64,000 bases of DNA, taken from JANXZS01 sp963797255. GTDB taxonomy: Bacteria > Acidobacteriota > Terriglobia > Terriglobales > Acidobacteriaceae. Below are positions 42,869 to 51,544 of this stretch, in pieces. Below the pieces are notes generated by a model. The model had not been told where the DNA came from, did not search any database, and saw only the letters and a list, made by a program, of their open reading frames with translations. Each line of letters opens with the position of its first letter. Positions within the stretch are counted from its first letter, which is position 1. A program made the position numbers and the translations under genes. Where the stretch lies: the NCBI GenBank assembly GCA_963797255.1, contig CAWCOV010000012.1:558001-622000 (forward strand). Reading direction: 5' to 3'.

Positions 42869-43936
42869 ATGGCAGAGTCCACAGAAGTTCGGCTAACACA
42901 GCAGGTGAAAGCGGGCGGATGCGCCAGCAAACTGGCTCCGGGCTCGTTGGCTGCCGTGCTCTCGCGGTTTCCGAAAACGAACGACCCAAACCTCCTGGTG
43001 GGCTTTGACACTTCTGATGACGCCGGAATCTATCGAATCAGTGCAAACCTCGCGCTTGTACAAACTGTCGACTTCTTTACTCCACTTGTTGATGACCCTT
43101 TTACTTTTGGTGAAATCGCCGCCACCAACGCCCTGAGTGACGTTTACGCGATGGGAGGGCGTCCACTCACGGCACTCTCGATTGTGTGCTTTCCCCAGGA
43201 CGGTGACCTAAACATCCTTGAGCAGATCATGCGTGGCGGTATGTCGAAGATGGCCGAGGCTAGGTGCGTTGTGGTGGGGGGCCATAGCGTTCGCGATTCC
43301 GAGATCAAGTTCGGATACGCTGTAACGGGGATGGTGGATTCCGAACGTTACTTCACGAACTCTTGTGCAAAAGCAGGAGACGCGCTTGTCCTGACAAAAG
43401 CGATTGGTACCGGTGTAATTACAACTGCGATCAAGCAGGGCCGAGCGCAACAAGATTGGATTGAGGCTGCGGTCCGTTCGATGACTACATTGAACAAGCT
43501 AGCTGCGGAAGTTGTGCTGTCCTCCAACGGAGTCCACGCAATGACAGATGTGACGGGGTTCGGGCTAATTGGGCATGGACGTGAAATGGCGATGGCTAGC
43601 GGTGTAACTCTTGAAATCGAGACAGCAAAGGTTTCAGTGATTGAAGGCGCGTTGGAAGCCATAAATCTTGGCGCGATACCCGCGGGTCTGCTGGCAAATC
43701 GTGAATTCGCTGAGTGTGTGGTCACGGATTCAGCAAATGCCGATATACCAGATGATCTGCGGGCGTTGTTGTATGATCCACAGACCGCCGGGGGGCTGCT
43801 CATTTCAATCGACGCCAGCGAATTGGAAAGGTTCATGCAGGACCTGCACCTTGCGGGAGTGAGTGGCGCTAGAATTGGCTCTGTCACTGCCAGATTTAAG
43901 GATGAGAAGCGCCTTACTGCAATCCGGTTAGTGTGA
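42869..43936 (+). CDS. selD: Selenide, water dikinase (selenophosphate synthase)
   Basis: 355 aa. Near the N-terminus AGGCASKLAPG carries the active-site Cys and the essential Lys three residues later; this copy uses Cys, not selenocysteine. Further motifs are DAGIYRI, TVDFFTPLVDDP, ANALSDVYAMGG, VVGGHSV, TDVTGFGLIGH and YDPQTAGGLL, the AIRS/SelD order. It makes selenophosphate from selenide and ATP, the selenium donor for SelA. ATG 42869 with CGGAG upstream is chosen; the open frame further upstream covers the tRNA-Sec gene. selA begins 15 nt after its stop. Confidence 0.95.
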   Translation: MAESTEVRLTQQVKAGGCASKLAPGSLAAVLSRFPKTNDPNLLVGFDTSDDAGIYRISANLALVQTVDFFTPLVDDPFTFGEIAATNALSDVYAMGGRPLTALSIVCFPQDGDLNILEQIMRGGMSKMAEARCVVVGGHSVRDSEIKFGYAVTGMVDSERYFTNSCAKAGDALVLTKAIGTGVITTAIKQGRAQQDWIEAAVRSMTTLNKLAAEVVLSSNGVHAMTDVTGFGLIGHGREMAMASGVTLEIETAKVSVIEGALEAINLGAIPAGLLANREFAECVVTDSANADIPDDLRALLYDPQTAGGLLISIDASELERFMQDLHLAGVSGARIGSVTARFKDEKRLTAIRLV

Positions 43937-43951
43937 ATTGGAGTGTTATAG

Positions 43952-45403
43952 ATGGCAAAGCCGATCTACAAAAGCGCCGATTCTGAGACCTCACTTTATC
44001 GAATGCTGCCGTCGCTGAACCTGCTGCTGCTAGATCCCAAATTCCAAATCATGCTTCGGGCTCAGTCGAGGACTTCGATCGTTCGAGCTGCAAGAATCGT
44101 ATTGAACACGCTCAAGAGCGAGATCGAGGCAGGGCTGCATAGTACGAGCAGTCTATCTATCCGTCTGGAATCCATAGCGAACGCTGTGCAGGAGGAGTTA
44201 GAAAAGAAAACGGTCTATTCGTTGAGGCCCGTCATAAACGCGACTGGAGTCATTCTTCATACCAATCTTGGCAGGGCACCACTAAGCCAATCAGCGATCG
44301 ACAACATTGCGGAAGTCGCGAAAGGATACTGCAATCTCGAATTCGATCTCGATTCGGGCGATCGAAGCCGCAGAGATGTTCACGTCGAATCGTTGATTCT
44401 TCGATTGCTAACGACGAGACTTGGATACCAACCTCAGGCGGAACGCGCTGTTGTTCTGGTCAACAATTGTGCAGCAGCGACGTTTCTCGCATTGAATTCT
44501 CTTGCCGACAAAGCAGAGGCGATTGTCTCCCGCGGCGAGCTCATCGAGATTGGCGGTGGGTTTCGTATTCCCGACATACTTGCTAAGTCGGGCGCGATTC
44601 TGCACGAGGTTGGCACCACAAATCGCACGAACAGGTCGGATTACACGAGAGCAATCTCATCGGCAACAGCCTTGATCGTCCGCGTCCACCAATCCAATTT
44701 CAGCATGGAGGGATTTACTGAGCGGCCCACGCTCGAGGAGTTGGTAACCCTCGGCAAGGAGACGAACATCCCGATATTTGAAGATCAAGGAACCGGGCTA
44801 ATCTCCGACTTGTCGATATACGGTGTTAGGGGCATCAGTTCACTTCTTGAGAGTGTTCTGAGTGGTTGCGATCTAATTGCCGCAAGTGGAGATAAGCTCC
44901 TTGGCGGACCGCAATGCGGAATCCTGCTAGGCAGGCTGGATTTGATTGACAGGATACGCAAGAATCCTCTGATGCGAACGTTTCGCGTTGACAAGCTTAC
45001 ATATGCGGCGCTGGAAGCGACACTCCTTGATCATCTTTCTGGAGAGACGGATTCGATACCGACGTTTCAAATGATGCGGCAATCAGCTGACAGCATCGAG
45101 GAAAGGTGTCGCTGGATCGTGTCCGAAATTAGAGAGTCCGAAGTGGTAGCGGATGTTATTCCAGCAGCAAGCGTCATCGGTGGCGGAACAACTCCGAGTA
45201 CAACTCTGCCAAGCTTTGCAGTACGACTTCGACACCGTGACTATTCAGCGGAAGTTTTTATGTTGAAGTTGCGACAACTAAATCCTCCAGTAATTGCGCG
45301 AATTGAAGATGGGTACGTTTTGCTCGATCTTCGAACGGTGAATCCTGAGCTGGATGCAACGCTAGCGGCGCAGTTGAAAATGGATCCTGCAGGCTCCCAG
45401 TGA
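43952..45403 (+). CDS. selA: L-seryl-tRNA(Sec) selenium transferase
   Basis: 483 aa. The N-terminal helical domain (about 1-80) that grips tRNA-Sec includes LYRMLPSLNLLLLDP. The PLP domain has INATGVILHTNLGRAPLS, VNNCAAATFLAL, HQSNFSMEGF and the PLP-binding Lys315 in SGDKLLGGPQ. It converts Ser-tRNA(Sec) to Sec-tRNA(Sec) with selenophosphate. The stop overlaps the selB start by 4 nt. Confidence 0.95.
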   Translation: MAKPIYKSADSETSLYRMLPSLNLLLLDPKFQIMLRAQSRTSIVRAARIVLNTLKSEIEAGLHSTSSLSIRLESIANAVQEELEKKTVYSLRPVINATGVILHTNLGRAPLSQSAIDNIAEVAKGYCNLEFDLDSGDRSRRDVHVESLILRLLTTRLGYQPQAERAVVLVNNCAAATFLALNSLADKAEAIVSRGELIEIGGGFRIPDILAKSGAILHEVGTTNRTNRSDYTRAISSATALIVRVHQSNFSMEGFTERPTLEELVTLGKETNIPIFEDQGTGLISDLSIYGVRGISSLLESVLSGCDLIAASGDKLLGGPQCGILLGRLDLIDRIRKNPLMRTFRVDKLTYAALEATLLDHLSGETDSIPTFQMMRQSADSIEERCRWIVSEIRESEVVADVIPAASVIGGGTTPSTTLPSFAVRLRHRDYSAEVFMLKLRQLNPPVIARIEDGYVLLDLRTVNPELDATLAAQLKMDPAGSQ

Positions 45404-47304
45404 ACCGAGCAACAAGAGGTATCGTTTTTGGGACTGCTGGTCATATCGATCACGGAAAGACCGACCTTGTACGTGCTCTCACGGGAATTGACACTGATCG
45501 CCTGCCTGAAGAGAAACGTCGTGGAATCACTATCGATCTGGGCTTTGCTTCGATGGAGATGCCGCTCGATGATGGCTCTTCACTTCAGGTAAGTTTCATT
45601 GACGTTCCGGGCCACAAACTATTCGTTCGCAACATGCTGGCCGGGACAGGCTGTATTGATGCGGTAATGCTTGTTATTTCGGCAGAGGAGGGCATAAAGC
45701 CCCAAACGGAAGAACACCTCGCCATCTGTGACTTGCTCGGAATCACCCGCGGGCTCGTCGTTATTACAAAGCAGGATGCAGTAAGCGCAGATCAGTTGGA
45801 AAATGTTTTTTCAGAAGCCAGGCGTCTACTCGAGGACAGCCTTCTCTCCGGCGTAAAGATTCTGTCGGCAAGCGCGCGCACCGTCTATGGGATTGAAGAA
45901 GTGAAGCGTGAACTCTTCCGAGTCGGCCGACAAATTCCTCTGCACGATCCTGACCATGTGACCCGATTGCCGTTAGACCGCGCCTTTGTGATGAAGGGTT
46001 TCGGAACCGTAGTTACTGGCACGTTGTTGTCCGGTGCAGTGGCAGTAGGACAACAAGTGTCGCTGGCTCCAGGAAATCTCTCGGCGCGAATCCGCGGAAT
46101 TCAGACGCATGGTCGGTCGACTGAAATAGCCGAGGCTGGATCGAGAGTTGCACTCAACCTTGCAGGTGTCGAGGTGACTGATGCGCATCGTGGTCAAACG
46201 GTGATTGCGCCAAATTCACTCGCGGCCACCAGCGTGATCGATGTTGAGGTAATTCTTCTTCGAGACGTGCCCGAACTCAAGCATCGCACACGTGTTCACT
46301 TCCATGCGTTTACTTCGGACACATTGGCTTCCGTATCGATCTATGGATACCAATCGGCTCACGCGGGGAGCAGCCGTCTCATGCGATTCCGTCTTAGGAA
46401 CCCTGTACTTCTGCTACCCGGTGATCGATTCGTGCTGCGTCAATGCTCTCCCGCAATGACGATCGGTGGGGGGAAGGTCCTCGACGCGCATCCGCTGCCG
46501 AAAGTGCGAAAGTCAGCCTGTCTAGCGTGGTTGGAGAGTATGAGACAGGCGAGCGAGGAAGAGAAACTTTTGTTGAGAGTTTCACGTCGGCATTCGGCAG
46601 GTATTTCTCTGAGCGAGCTGGCAGCTGAGACCGGCTTCACAACTGCGGCAATTGAACGAATGGCTCTGCCACTCATAAGAATGGAATCTCTTGTGCGAGC
46701 GGCTGGCGATACGCTTGTGAGTAGAGAGGCGTTGGTCGCTTCTATCAATCTCACGCACGCAACTTTCCTTGCCAGGTTCAATGAGGCGGCCAATGCAGGA
46801 GTGAAGCGGTCCGAGCTTAGGAGTGCGACGGAACTGAATGCTGAAGTGTTCGATCTCGTGATTGAGCGACTGTCGCAGCAAGGCAAGATAGTTTTACGCG
46901 GTGAGAGCCTCTATCCACGCGGTTCCGATAGCATCTACTCCATCGATGATCAGAGGAAAATGTCAGCGATTGCCGACATCTATCGAGAAGCAGGCTTGGC
47001 GTCGCCATCCACATTGGAGGTCGGTAGCACTCTTTCTCTGAATGAGCGCGAAATGCATCGGCTCATCACGTTTCTTTTGCGTGAGAAAATTCTCGTCCGC
47101 ATGGGTAACGATGCGGTTTATTTTCATCAGGCTGCGATTGGCTCTCTTAAACTCCGTTTGGCAGGTTTAAAGGGCGAGACCATGGATGTCGCGCGTTTCA
47201 AGAGTCTCACTGGATTGTCCAGGAAGTACGCGATACCCCTTCTCGAGTTTCTCGATCGGGAGCACATCACCAGAAAACAGGGAGACGGCAGGCTGGTGCT
47301 TTAG
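45400..47304 (+). CDS. selB: Selenocysteine-specific elongation factor SelB
   Basis: 634 aa from a GTG overlapping the selA stop. EF-Tu-like GTPase domain: GTAGHIDHGKT (P-loop), DLGFASMEM, DVPGHKLFV and TKQDAV. Two beta-barrel domains (about 175-345) follow, then four winged-helix repeats (about 375-634) that bind the SECIS hairpin of selenoprotein mRNAs. It delivers Sec-tRNA(Sec) to in-frame UGA codons. The selenoprotein gene starts 38 nt downstream, so message and decoding factor are made together. Confidence 0.95.
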   Translation: MNRATRGIVFGTAGHIDHGKTDLVRALTGIDTDRLPEEKRRGITIDLGFASMEMPLDDGSSLQVSFIDVPGHKLFVRNMLAGTGCIDAVMLVISAEEGIKPQTEEHLAICDLLGITRGLVVITKQDAVSADQLENVFSEARRLLEDSLLSGVKILSASARTVYGIEEVKRELFRVGRQIPLHDPDHVTRLPLDRAFVMKGFGTVVTGTLLSGAVAVGQQVSLAPGNLSARIRGIQTHGRSTEIAEAGSRVALNLAGVEVTDAHRGQTVIAPNSLAATSVIDVEVILLRDVPELKHRTRVHFHAFTSDTLASVSIYGYQSAHAGSSRLMRFRLRNPVLLLPGDRFVLRQCSPAMTIGGGKVLDAHPLPKVRKSACLAWLESMRQASEEEKLLLRVSRRHSAGISLSELAAETGFTTAAIERMALPLIRMESLVRAAGDTLVSREALVASINLTHATFLARFNEAANAGVKRSELRSATELNAEVFDLVIERLSQQGKIVLRGESLYPRGSDSIYSIDDQRKMSAIADIYREAGLASPSTLEVGSTLSLNEREMHRLITFLLREKILVRMGNDAVYFHQAAIGSLKLRLAGLKGETMDVARFKSLTGLSRKYAIPLLEFLDREHITRKQGDGRLVL

Positions 47305-47321
47305 AACGCAACCGGTATGAT

Positions 47322-47335
47322 ATTCTCCTGAGAAT
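47322..47335. promoter_or_regulatory. Perfect dyad ATTCTC-CT-GAGAAT upstream of the selenoprotein gene
   Basis: A 6-bp perfect inverted repeat with a 2-nt centre lies 7 nt before the ATG at 47343, where a Shine-Dalgarno site would be. It may be a repressor site, for example for a redox-responsive regulator, or a small RNA hairpin over the ribosome-binding region. Otherwise the gene lacks an obvious ribosome-binding site. Confidence 0.4.
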
Positions 47336-47342
47336 TGAGCAC

Positions 47343-47924
47343 ATGACAGATCCCAAAACGAAGATTGAACTCATCGAAGACGCAGACGCCGCAGGAAAGG
47401 TGGCCGAGGTTTACGACGAGTGGCGAGCGAAATCGGGCCGCGAAAAGGTTCCTGGCATCCTGAAGTGTTTCAGCCACCGCCCAGATTTTTTGAGGGACGT
47501 TATTCATTTCAGCGACACCGTCCATTTCTCCGAAGGGCATCTGGACCGCCGGACCAAGGAAGCGATTGCGAGCTGGGTTTCATGGCTTAATCGTTGCCCA
47601 TATTGACTGGACTCACATGCTTACTTCCTGCGTGTTCAGGGAGCAGAAGAGAAGACGGTGCAGGCAATCGCGGAAGGTAACCTTGATGAGGCAGGGCTTA
47701 CCGATGCGGAACGAGCCTTGCTCGAGTACGTAACCAAGGTGACGGAAGCTGCTTCTCGGACAACATCCGACGACGTGCAGTTGCTGCGTAATCATGGATG
47801 GACAGAACCGCAAATTGCGGAAGCTGTTTACATCACTGCGATGTTTGCATTCTTCAATCGCGTTGCGGATGCTTTTGGCATCGCACCAATGGGATATCTC
47901 GAGATGAATTCGCAAACCAAGTAG
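47343..47924 (+). CDS. AhpD/carboxymuconolactone-decarboxylase-like selenoprotein (in-frame TGA = Sec88)
   Basis: Reading the TGA at 47604-47606 as selenocysteine gives 193 aa; otherwise the gene breaks into 87 and about 88 residues. The TGA falls in the middle of the AhpD-type redox motif: RCPY-U-LDSH, that is Cys85-x-x-Sec88-x-x-x-His92, where homologues have CxxC and His. Upstream LDRRTKEAIASWVS carries the helix with the conserved Glu, and downstream YFLRVQGAEEKTVQAI and ALLEYVTKVTEAA continue the all-helical CMD fold in the same frame with no indel. A hairpin fitting a bacterial SECIS follows (47624-47643). It is 38 nt after selB. Likely role: thiol peroxidase or peroxiredoxin-reducing activity, enhanced by selenium. 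The function is inferred from the family. Confidence 0.9.
47624..47643 (+). promoter_or_regulatory. Predicted bacterial SECIS hairpin
   Basis: CTTCCTG pairs with CAGGGAG (7 bp, one G-U) around the 6-nt loop CGTGTT. The loop begins 24 nt after the TGA, has G as its second base and contains GT, agreeing with the general bacterial pattern in which SelB's last winged helix reads a short apical loop a few turns after the UGA. It lies inside the coding sequence (YFLRVQGA). Confidence 0.75.
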
Positions 47925-47929
47925 GTTGA

Positions 47930-48595
47930 TCAGCCTGGGACGCTGTTGATGTATTTGGCTTCTAGGATGGACTTCGGGTAACCGGACTGTGCGACTCTCA
48001 GCATTGCTCGTCCCACTTGTTCCGTAGTGGTTACGTTGTTTGGGAAGAGCCTCTTCAGCAGCGGCAGAATCGGGCCGGTCAGCGTGTAGAGAACACGGTA
48101 CGCTTTCGTCTTCGATTTGATTCCATTCAAGGGTTGAATCATCCCGGGGCGAAACATATAGACTGCTTTGAGGGGAAGACGCAGAAGCGCGTTTTCCGTT
48201 TTGCCTTTCACTCTCGCCCACATCACTCGGCCCTTTTCTGTGCCGTCTGTTCCCTGGCCCGAGACATAGACAAAGACCAAACTCGGGTTGATATCGGCGA
48301 CAGTACTCGCCGCCGCAAGAGTAAAGTCGTAAGTCAGTCTTTGATACTCCGCTTCTTTCATTCCTCCTGACGAAACGCCCAGGCAGTAAAAGCAGGCATC
48401 TGCTCCCACGAACTCGGTCTTCAGCGAGGAGTAGTCCAGAAAGTCGTTATGTAAGATTTCCCGGAGCTTGTCATGCTTCTGCCCAGTCTGCTTTCGAACG
48501 ACGGAAACGACACTCTGTACGTCGTCATCAAGCAGGCACTCGCGGAGTACGCCTTGCCCCACCATCCCCGATCCGCCGAAAAGCACAACCTTCAT
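47930..48595 (-). CDS. NAD(P)-binding Rossmann-fold protein (SDR/NmrA-like)
   Basis: 221 aa. MKVVLFGGSGMVGQGVLREC is the dinucleotide-binding start. ACFYCLGVSSGG, VFVYVSGQGTDGTEKGR and YMFRPGMIQPLNG follow in the order of atypical short-chain dehydrogenases of the YbjT/HTATIP2-like kind. The usual Tyr-x-x-x-Lys is not evident, so it may be a redox sensor rather than an enzyme. Start 48595 is preferred to a GTG 6 nt upstream because GAGGTGAG fits it. It is convergent with the selenoprotein gene. Confidence 0.85.
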   Translation of the reverse strand: MKVVLFGGSGMVGQGVLRECLLDDDVQSVVSVVRKQTGQKHDKLREILHNDFLDYSSLKTEFVGADACFYCLGVSSGGMKEAEYQRLTYDFTLAAASTVADINPSLVFVYVSGQGTDGTEKGRVMWARVKGKTENALLRLPLKAVYMFRPGMIQPLNGIKSKTKAYRVLYTLTGPILPLLKRLFPNNVTTTEQVGRAMLRVAQSGYPKSILEAKYINSVPG

Positions 48596-48723
48596 CAGCA
48601 CTCACCTCGTCGTGGAGCACTCCACATCCTACGTAAGGCGGAAGGATATTTTCCGCGCAACTACTATTGAACGCGCAAGGAGAGCCCTCTTTAGGAATGG
48701 ATCTCGTTTGGAATTCCGCAGTT

Positions 48724-51456
48724 CTATGGCAGCGATAAGGTGAGAGCGTGGAAGTCCCGCGTGCCCACGTCCCTTACCAGCAAAGGTGAGTCGTCCGATG
48801 CCAGCCCAACCCAATATCCTGCCAAAAATGGCGCTTGGTGGAAATCTTTCAGATCTTCCAGATCTTCGACTTTATGGGTTGCGATGCTTACACGAGACAG
48901 CCTGTCTCCAGCCGGCAAATGTTGAAGGAAGTAAACAAAATCGCCGTCGTGCGACCACGTCGGGTAGCCGAGTGAAAGATGCGCCAATTCAGACCATGTC
49001 GCAGCATCGATGTCATAAACGTATAAATGATTTCCATCATTCGACATTGCAGCGATCTGCTTTCCATTGGGGGACCATCGAGGCGACCACAGCCCTTCAG
49101 AGCCTTTTAGAATGGTGATAGTTCGCGTCTTAAGATTCAGTATCCGAATCGCGTTTTCGCTTGCCGCATCTTTTTCGAGCACTGCCTGGCCGCCGAAGGC
49201 CAACGAATTTCCATCAGCGGACCAAGTCGGATCAGCCTGATCTTCTGTGCTTGGAAACAGTTGCTCGACCGACCCACCGTCTGCTCGGACGGTGTATATC
49301 TGCCACGGCTTACCGGGAGACTGTCCCATGAAAGCGATCTGGCTCCCGTCCGGAGACCATCTCGGCATGTATGCGATAAGCGGCGGTACCGTCAGCTGCA
49401 TCCGCTCGCTGCCGTCTGGCCGGCTTCGCCAGATGCTTCTCTCCGGATAGCTCATAAACGTAATCCATTTGCCATCGCGCGAAAAATCAATGGCAGATGC
49501 TTGCAGATTGGTTTCAGCGCCCGGGAAGAATGGTTGAAACTCCTTTTCTTTGGAGTCAAAGCGCACCACCTGGCCGCGTGGCTGAATGGTTTGAACGAAC
49601 ACCTGATCGCCATCTGTGTTTGGTAGCGGAGCGAAAGTGCTTGTAGGGCCGGAAGTCAGCTGAACGGGTTTGCGGTCAACCCGATGTAATAGACTGCCCT
49701 CCTCACGCATGGCCCACACGTTGGCTACCCCACCCTTGGTGGATTGGAAAATGTAGTACTTCCCGTCTGGCATCCAACTGCCACAACATTCACTGGGCGC
49801 TGGATTCCAGCCTTTCAACACTTGATGAAGTGCGGTCCCGTCGGTGGATATTTCCCAGAGGGAAGCTCCCGTCTCATCTCGTTGGGTGAAGCGCACACGC
49901 GTTTCGGTTGGAGACCACCGCGGCCACGACAAAATTCCAGACGAGCCAACCAATTTTTGACGCGAAGATCCGTCACTCCGAGCGATGTAGAGATCGTTGC
50001 CCGAGGTGTAAACAAGGCGTGCGCCATCGGAAGACCAGGAAGCGTCTGTCGCCAGGACACCGCTCAGGGGCCGCGCTACTCCACCCAGTGCTGGTAGCGT
50101 CCATGCTGGACCACCCTCCGGAACAAAACTTTTTGAGATCACCAGAAGTTGCGCATTATCCTTCGAAAAACTCACTGGGAAAAGATCGCCGACCGATTGT
50201 TGAACCCGCACCATTTCTCCGCCGGCATTGGAAACCGCGTAGATCTGTCCTTGCTCGGCAAAATAGAGGCGAGTCCCATCCGTGGCCGCGCCGGATTTCT
50301 CCTGTCCATCTGTCGTAATCTGCAAGGCACTCACTACCTTCGGAGTAGGCAATTGGGGCCTTAGTGCCAGAAAAAGTGCCGCGGCCGCCACAACAGCGCC
50401 TGTTGCGATCAAGATTGATTTCCGTCGCTGGGCGGACGAGGCCTTGCGCTGGTTGGCGGACGTATTCAGCTCCGGTTGCACTGCGTCAGCTACGGCCGGG
50501 ATTGCCGCGGTGCTCTCGAAGGCGCCGGCTCCAGACATGCGTCCCGACTCAATGTCCCTTTTCAGCCTTTTTAATTCGCTGCGAACTTCAGCTGCACTTT
50601 GAGAACGCAGGTCGCGATCCTTCTCCAAAGCCTTGTTAACGATCGCCTCAAGCCGCGGTGGCAGAGCAGGGTTGACACTGGTAATGGGAGCGGGCGTTTC
50701 GTGCAGGATGGCCGCGAAAATTGCTGCGGTCGAACGCCCATTGAAGGGCATCCTTCCCGTCGCCATTTCGTACAGAACCACTCCAAGGCTGAAGACATCA
50801 CTCCGGGCGTCCAATGTCTCTGCGCGCGCTTGTTCCGGCGACATGTAGCCAATGGTGCCGATAGCTATCCCGGGACTGGTGACCAGATGCGCAAGCACTT
50901 CAGTGGTGTCTTGGTGTTCCGCTCCGGTGTTGGATTCTGATTCGTTGCTCAGAACACTCGGATTCTCCGCAGTGGACGGAAATGCTTCCATCGACTTCGC
51001 CAAGCCAAAGTCAAGAATTTTTGCCTGTCCACGCGAAGTAATAAAAATATTCGCGGGTTTCACATCGCGATGAAGAATGTTCTTCTGATGCGCAGCCTCG
51101 AGCGCATCGGTCAATTGAATCGCTATGTCCAGCAACTCATTGATTCCGAAGGGACCGGCTCCGAGCCGAACCTGAAGTGTCTGCCCGGAAAGGAGCTCCA
51201 TGACGATGAATGGCTGTCCCTCCGCCTCATCAACCTCATGAATGGTGCAGATGTTTGGATGGTTGAGGGATGACGCGGCGCGCGCTTCTCTGCGGAATCG
51301 GTCAAAGGTTTGCGGATCGCCAACGAGATTGGAAGGAAGAAACTTGAGCGCAACCATCCGTCCCAGGTTGGTGTCTTCAGCCTTATAGACTATTCCCATC
51401 CCGCCGCTGCCGAGCTTTTCGAGGATCCGATAGTGCGAAACCGTGCTTCCTACCAT
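48724..51456 (-). CDS. Membrane-anchored Ser/Thr protein kinase with C-terminal TolB/PD40 propeller
   Basis: 910 aa. Kinase domain about 8-275: glycine loop LGSGGMGIVYKA, VALKFLP Lys, HRDVKPANIF catalytic loop, ILDFGLAK metal loop and SPEQARAE in the activation segment. One transmembrane helix at about 342-364 (ILIATGAVVAAAALFLAL) puts the C-terminal half outside the cytoplasm. That half is a PD40/WD40-like propeller with repeated SWSSDGARL, RWSPDGSQIAFMG, TWSADGNSLAFGG and RWSPNGKQIAAM. This is the common acidobacterial receptor-kinase layout; the propeller presumably senses an envelope ligand. No adjacent substrate gene. Confidence 0.93.
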   Translation of the reverse strand: MVGSTVSHYRILEKLGSGGMGIVYKAEDTNLGRMVALKFLPSNLVGDPQTFDRFRREARAASSLNHPNICTIHEVDEAEGQPFIVMELLSGQTLQVRLGAGPFGINELLDIAIQLTDALEAAHQKNILHRDVKPANIFITSRGQAKILDFGLAKSMEAFPSTAENPSVLSNESESNTGAEHQDTTEVLAHLVTSPGIAIGTIGYMSPEQARAETLDARSDVFSLGVVLYEMATGRMPFNGRSTAAIFAAILHETPAPITSVNPALPPRLEAIVNKALEKDRDLRSQSAAEVRSELKRLKRDIESGRMSGAGAFESTAAIPAVADAVQPELNTSANQRKASSAQRRKSILIATGAVVAAAALFLALRPQLPTPKVVSALQITTDGQEKSGAATDGTRLYFAEQGQIYAVSNAGGEMVRVQQSVGDLFPVSFSKDNAQLLVISKSFVPEGGPAWTLPALGGVARPLSGVLATDASWSSDGARLVYTSGNDLYIARSDGSSRQKLVGSSGILSWPRWSPTETRVRFTQRDETGASLWEISTDGTALHQVLKGWNPAPSECCGSWMPDGKYYIFQSTKGGVANVWAMREEGSLLHRVDRKPVQLTSGPTSTFAPLPNTDGDQVFVQTIQPRGQVVRFDSKEKEFQPFFPGAETNLQASAIDFSRDGKWITFMSYPERSIWRSRPDGSERMQLTVPPLIAYMPRWSPDGSQIAFMGQSPGKPWQIYTVRADGGSVEQLFPSTEDQADPTWSADGNSLAFGGQAVLEKDAASENAIRILNLKTRTITILKGSEGLWSPRWSPNGKQIAAMSNDGNHLYVYDIDAATWSELAHLSLGYPTWSHDGDFVYFLQHLPAGDRLSRVSIATHKVEDLEDLKDFHQAPFLAGYWVGLASDDSPLLVRDVGTRDFHALTLSLP

Positions 51457-51544
51457 GCCCCTATAACTTATGTCCCATGAATGCAGGATGATAGCGGCGA
51501 TTATGTAGCGACGTCAAGAAAGCTCGAATGGCACATGGTTCAAG

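Noticed and set aside
47604..47606. TGA taken as an ordinary stop, giving two short CMD-like genes or a pseudogene
   Set aside because: There is no other lesion in either half, the TGA replaces a catalytic Cys codon position, and a SECIS-like hairpin and the whole Sec machinery are adjacent.
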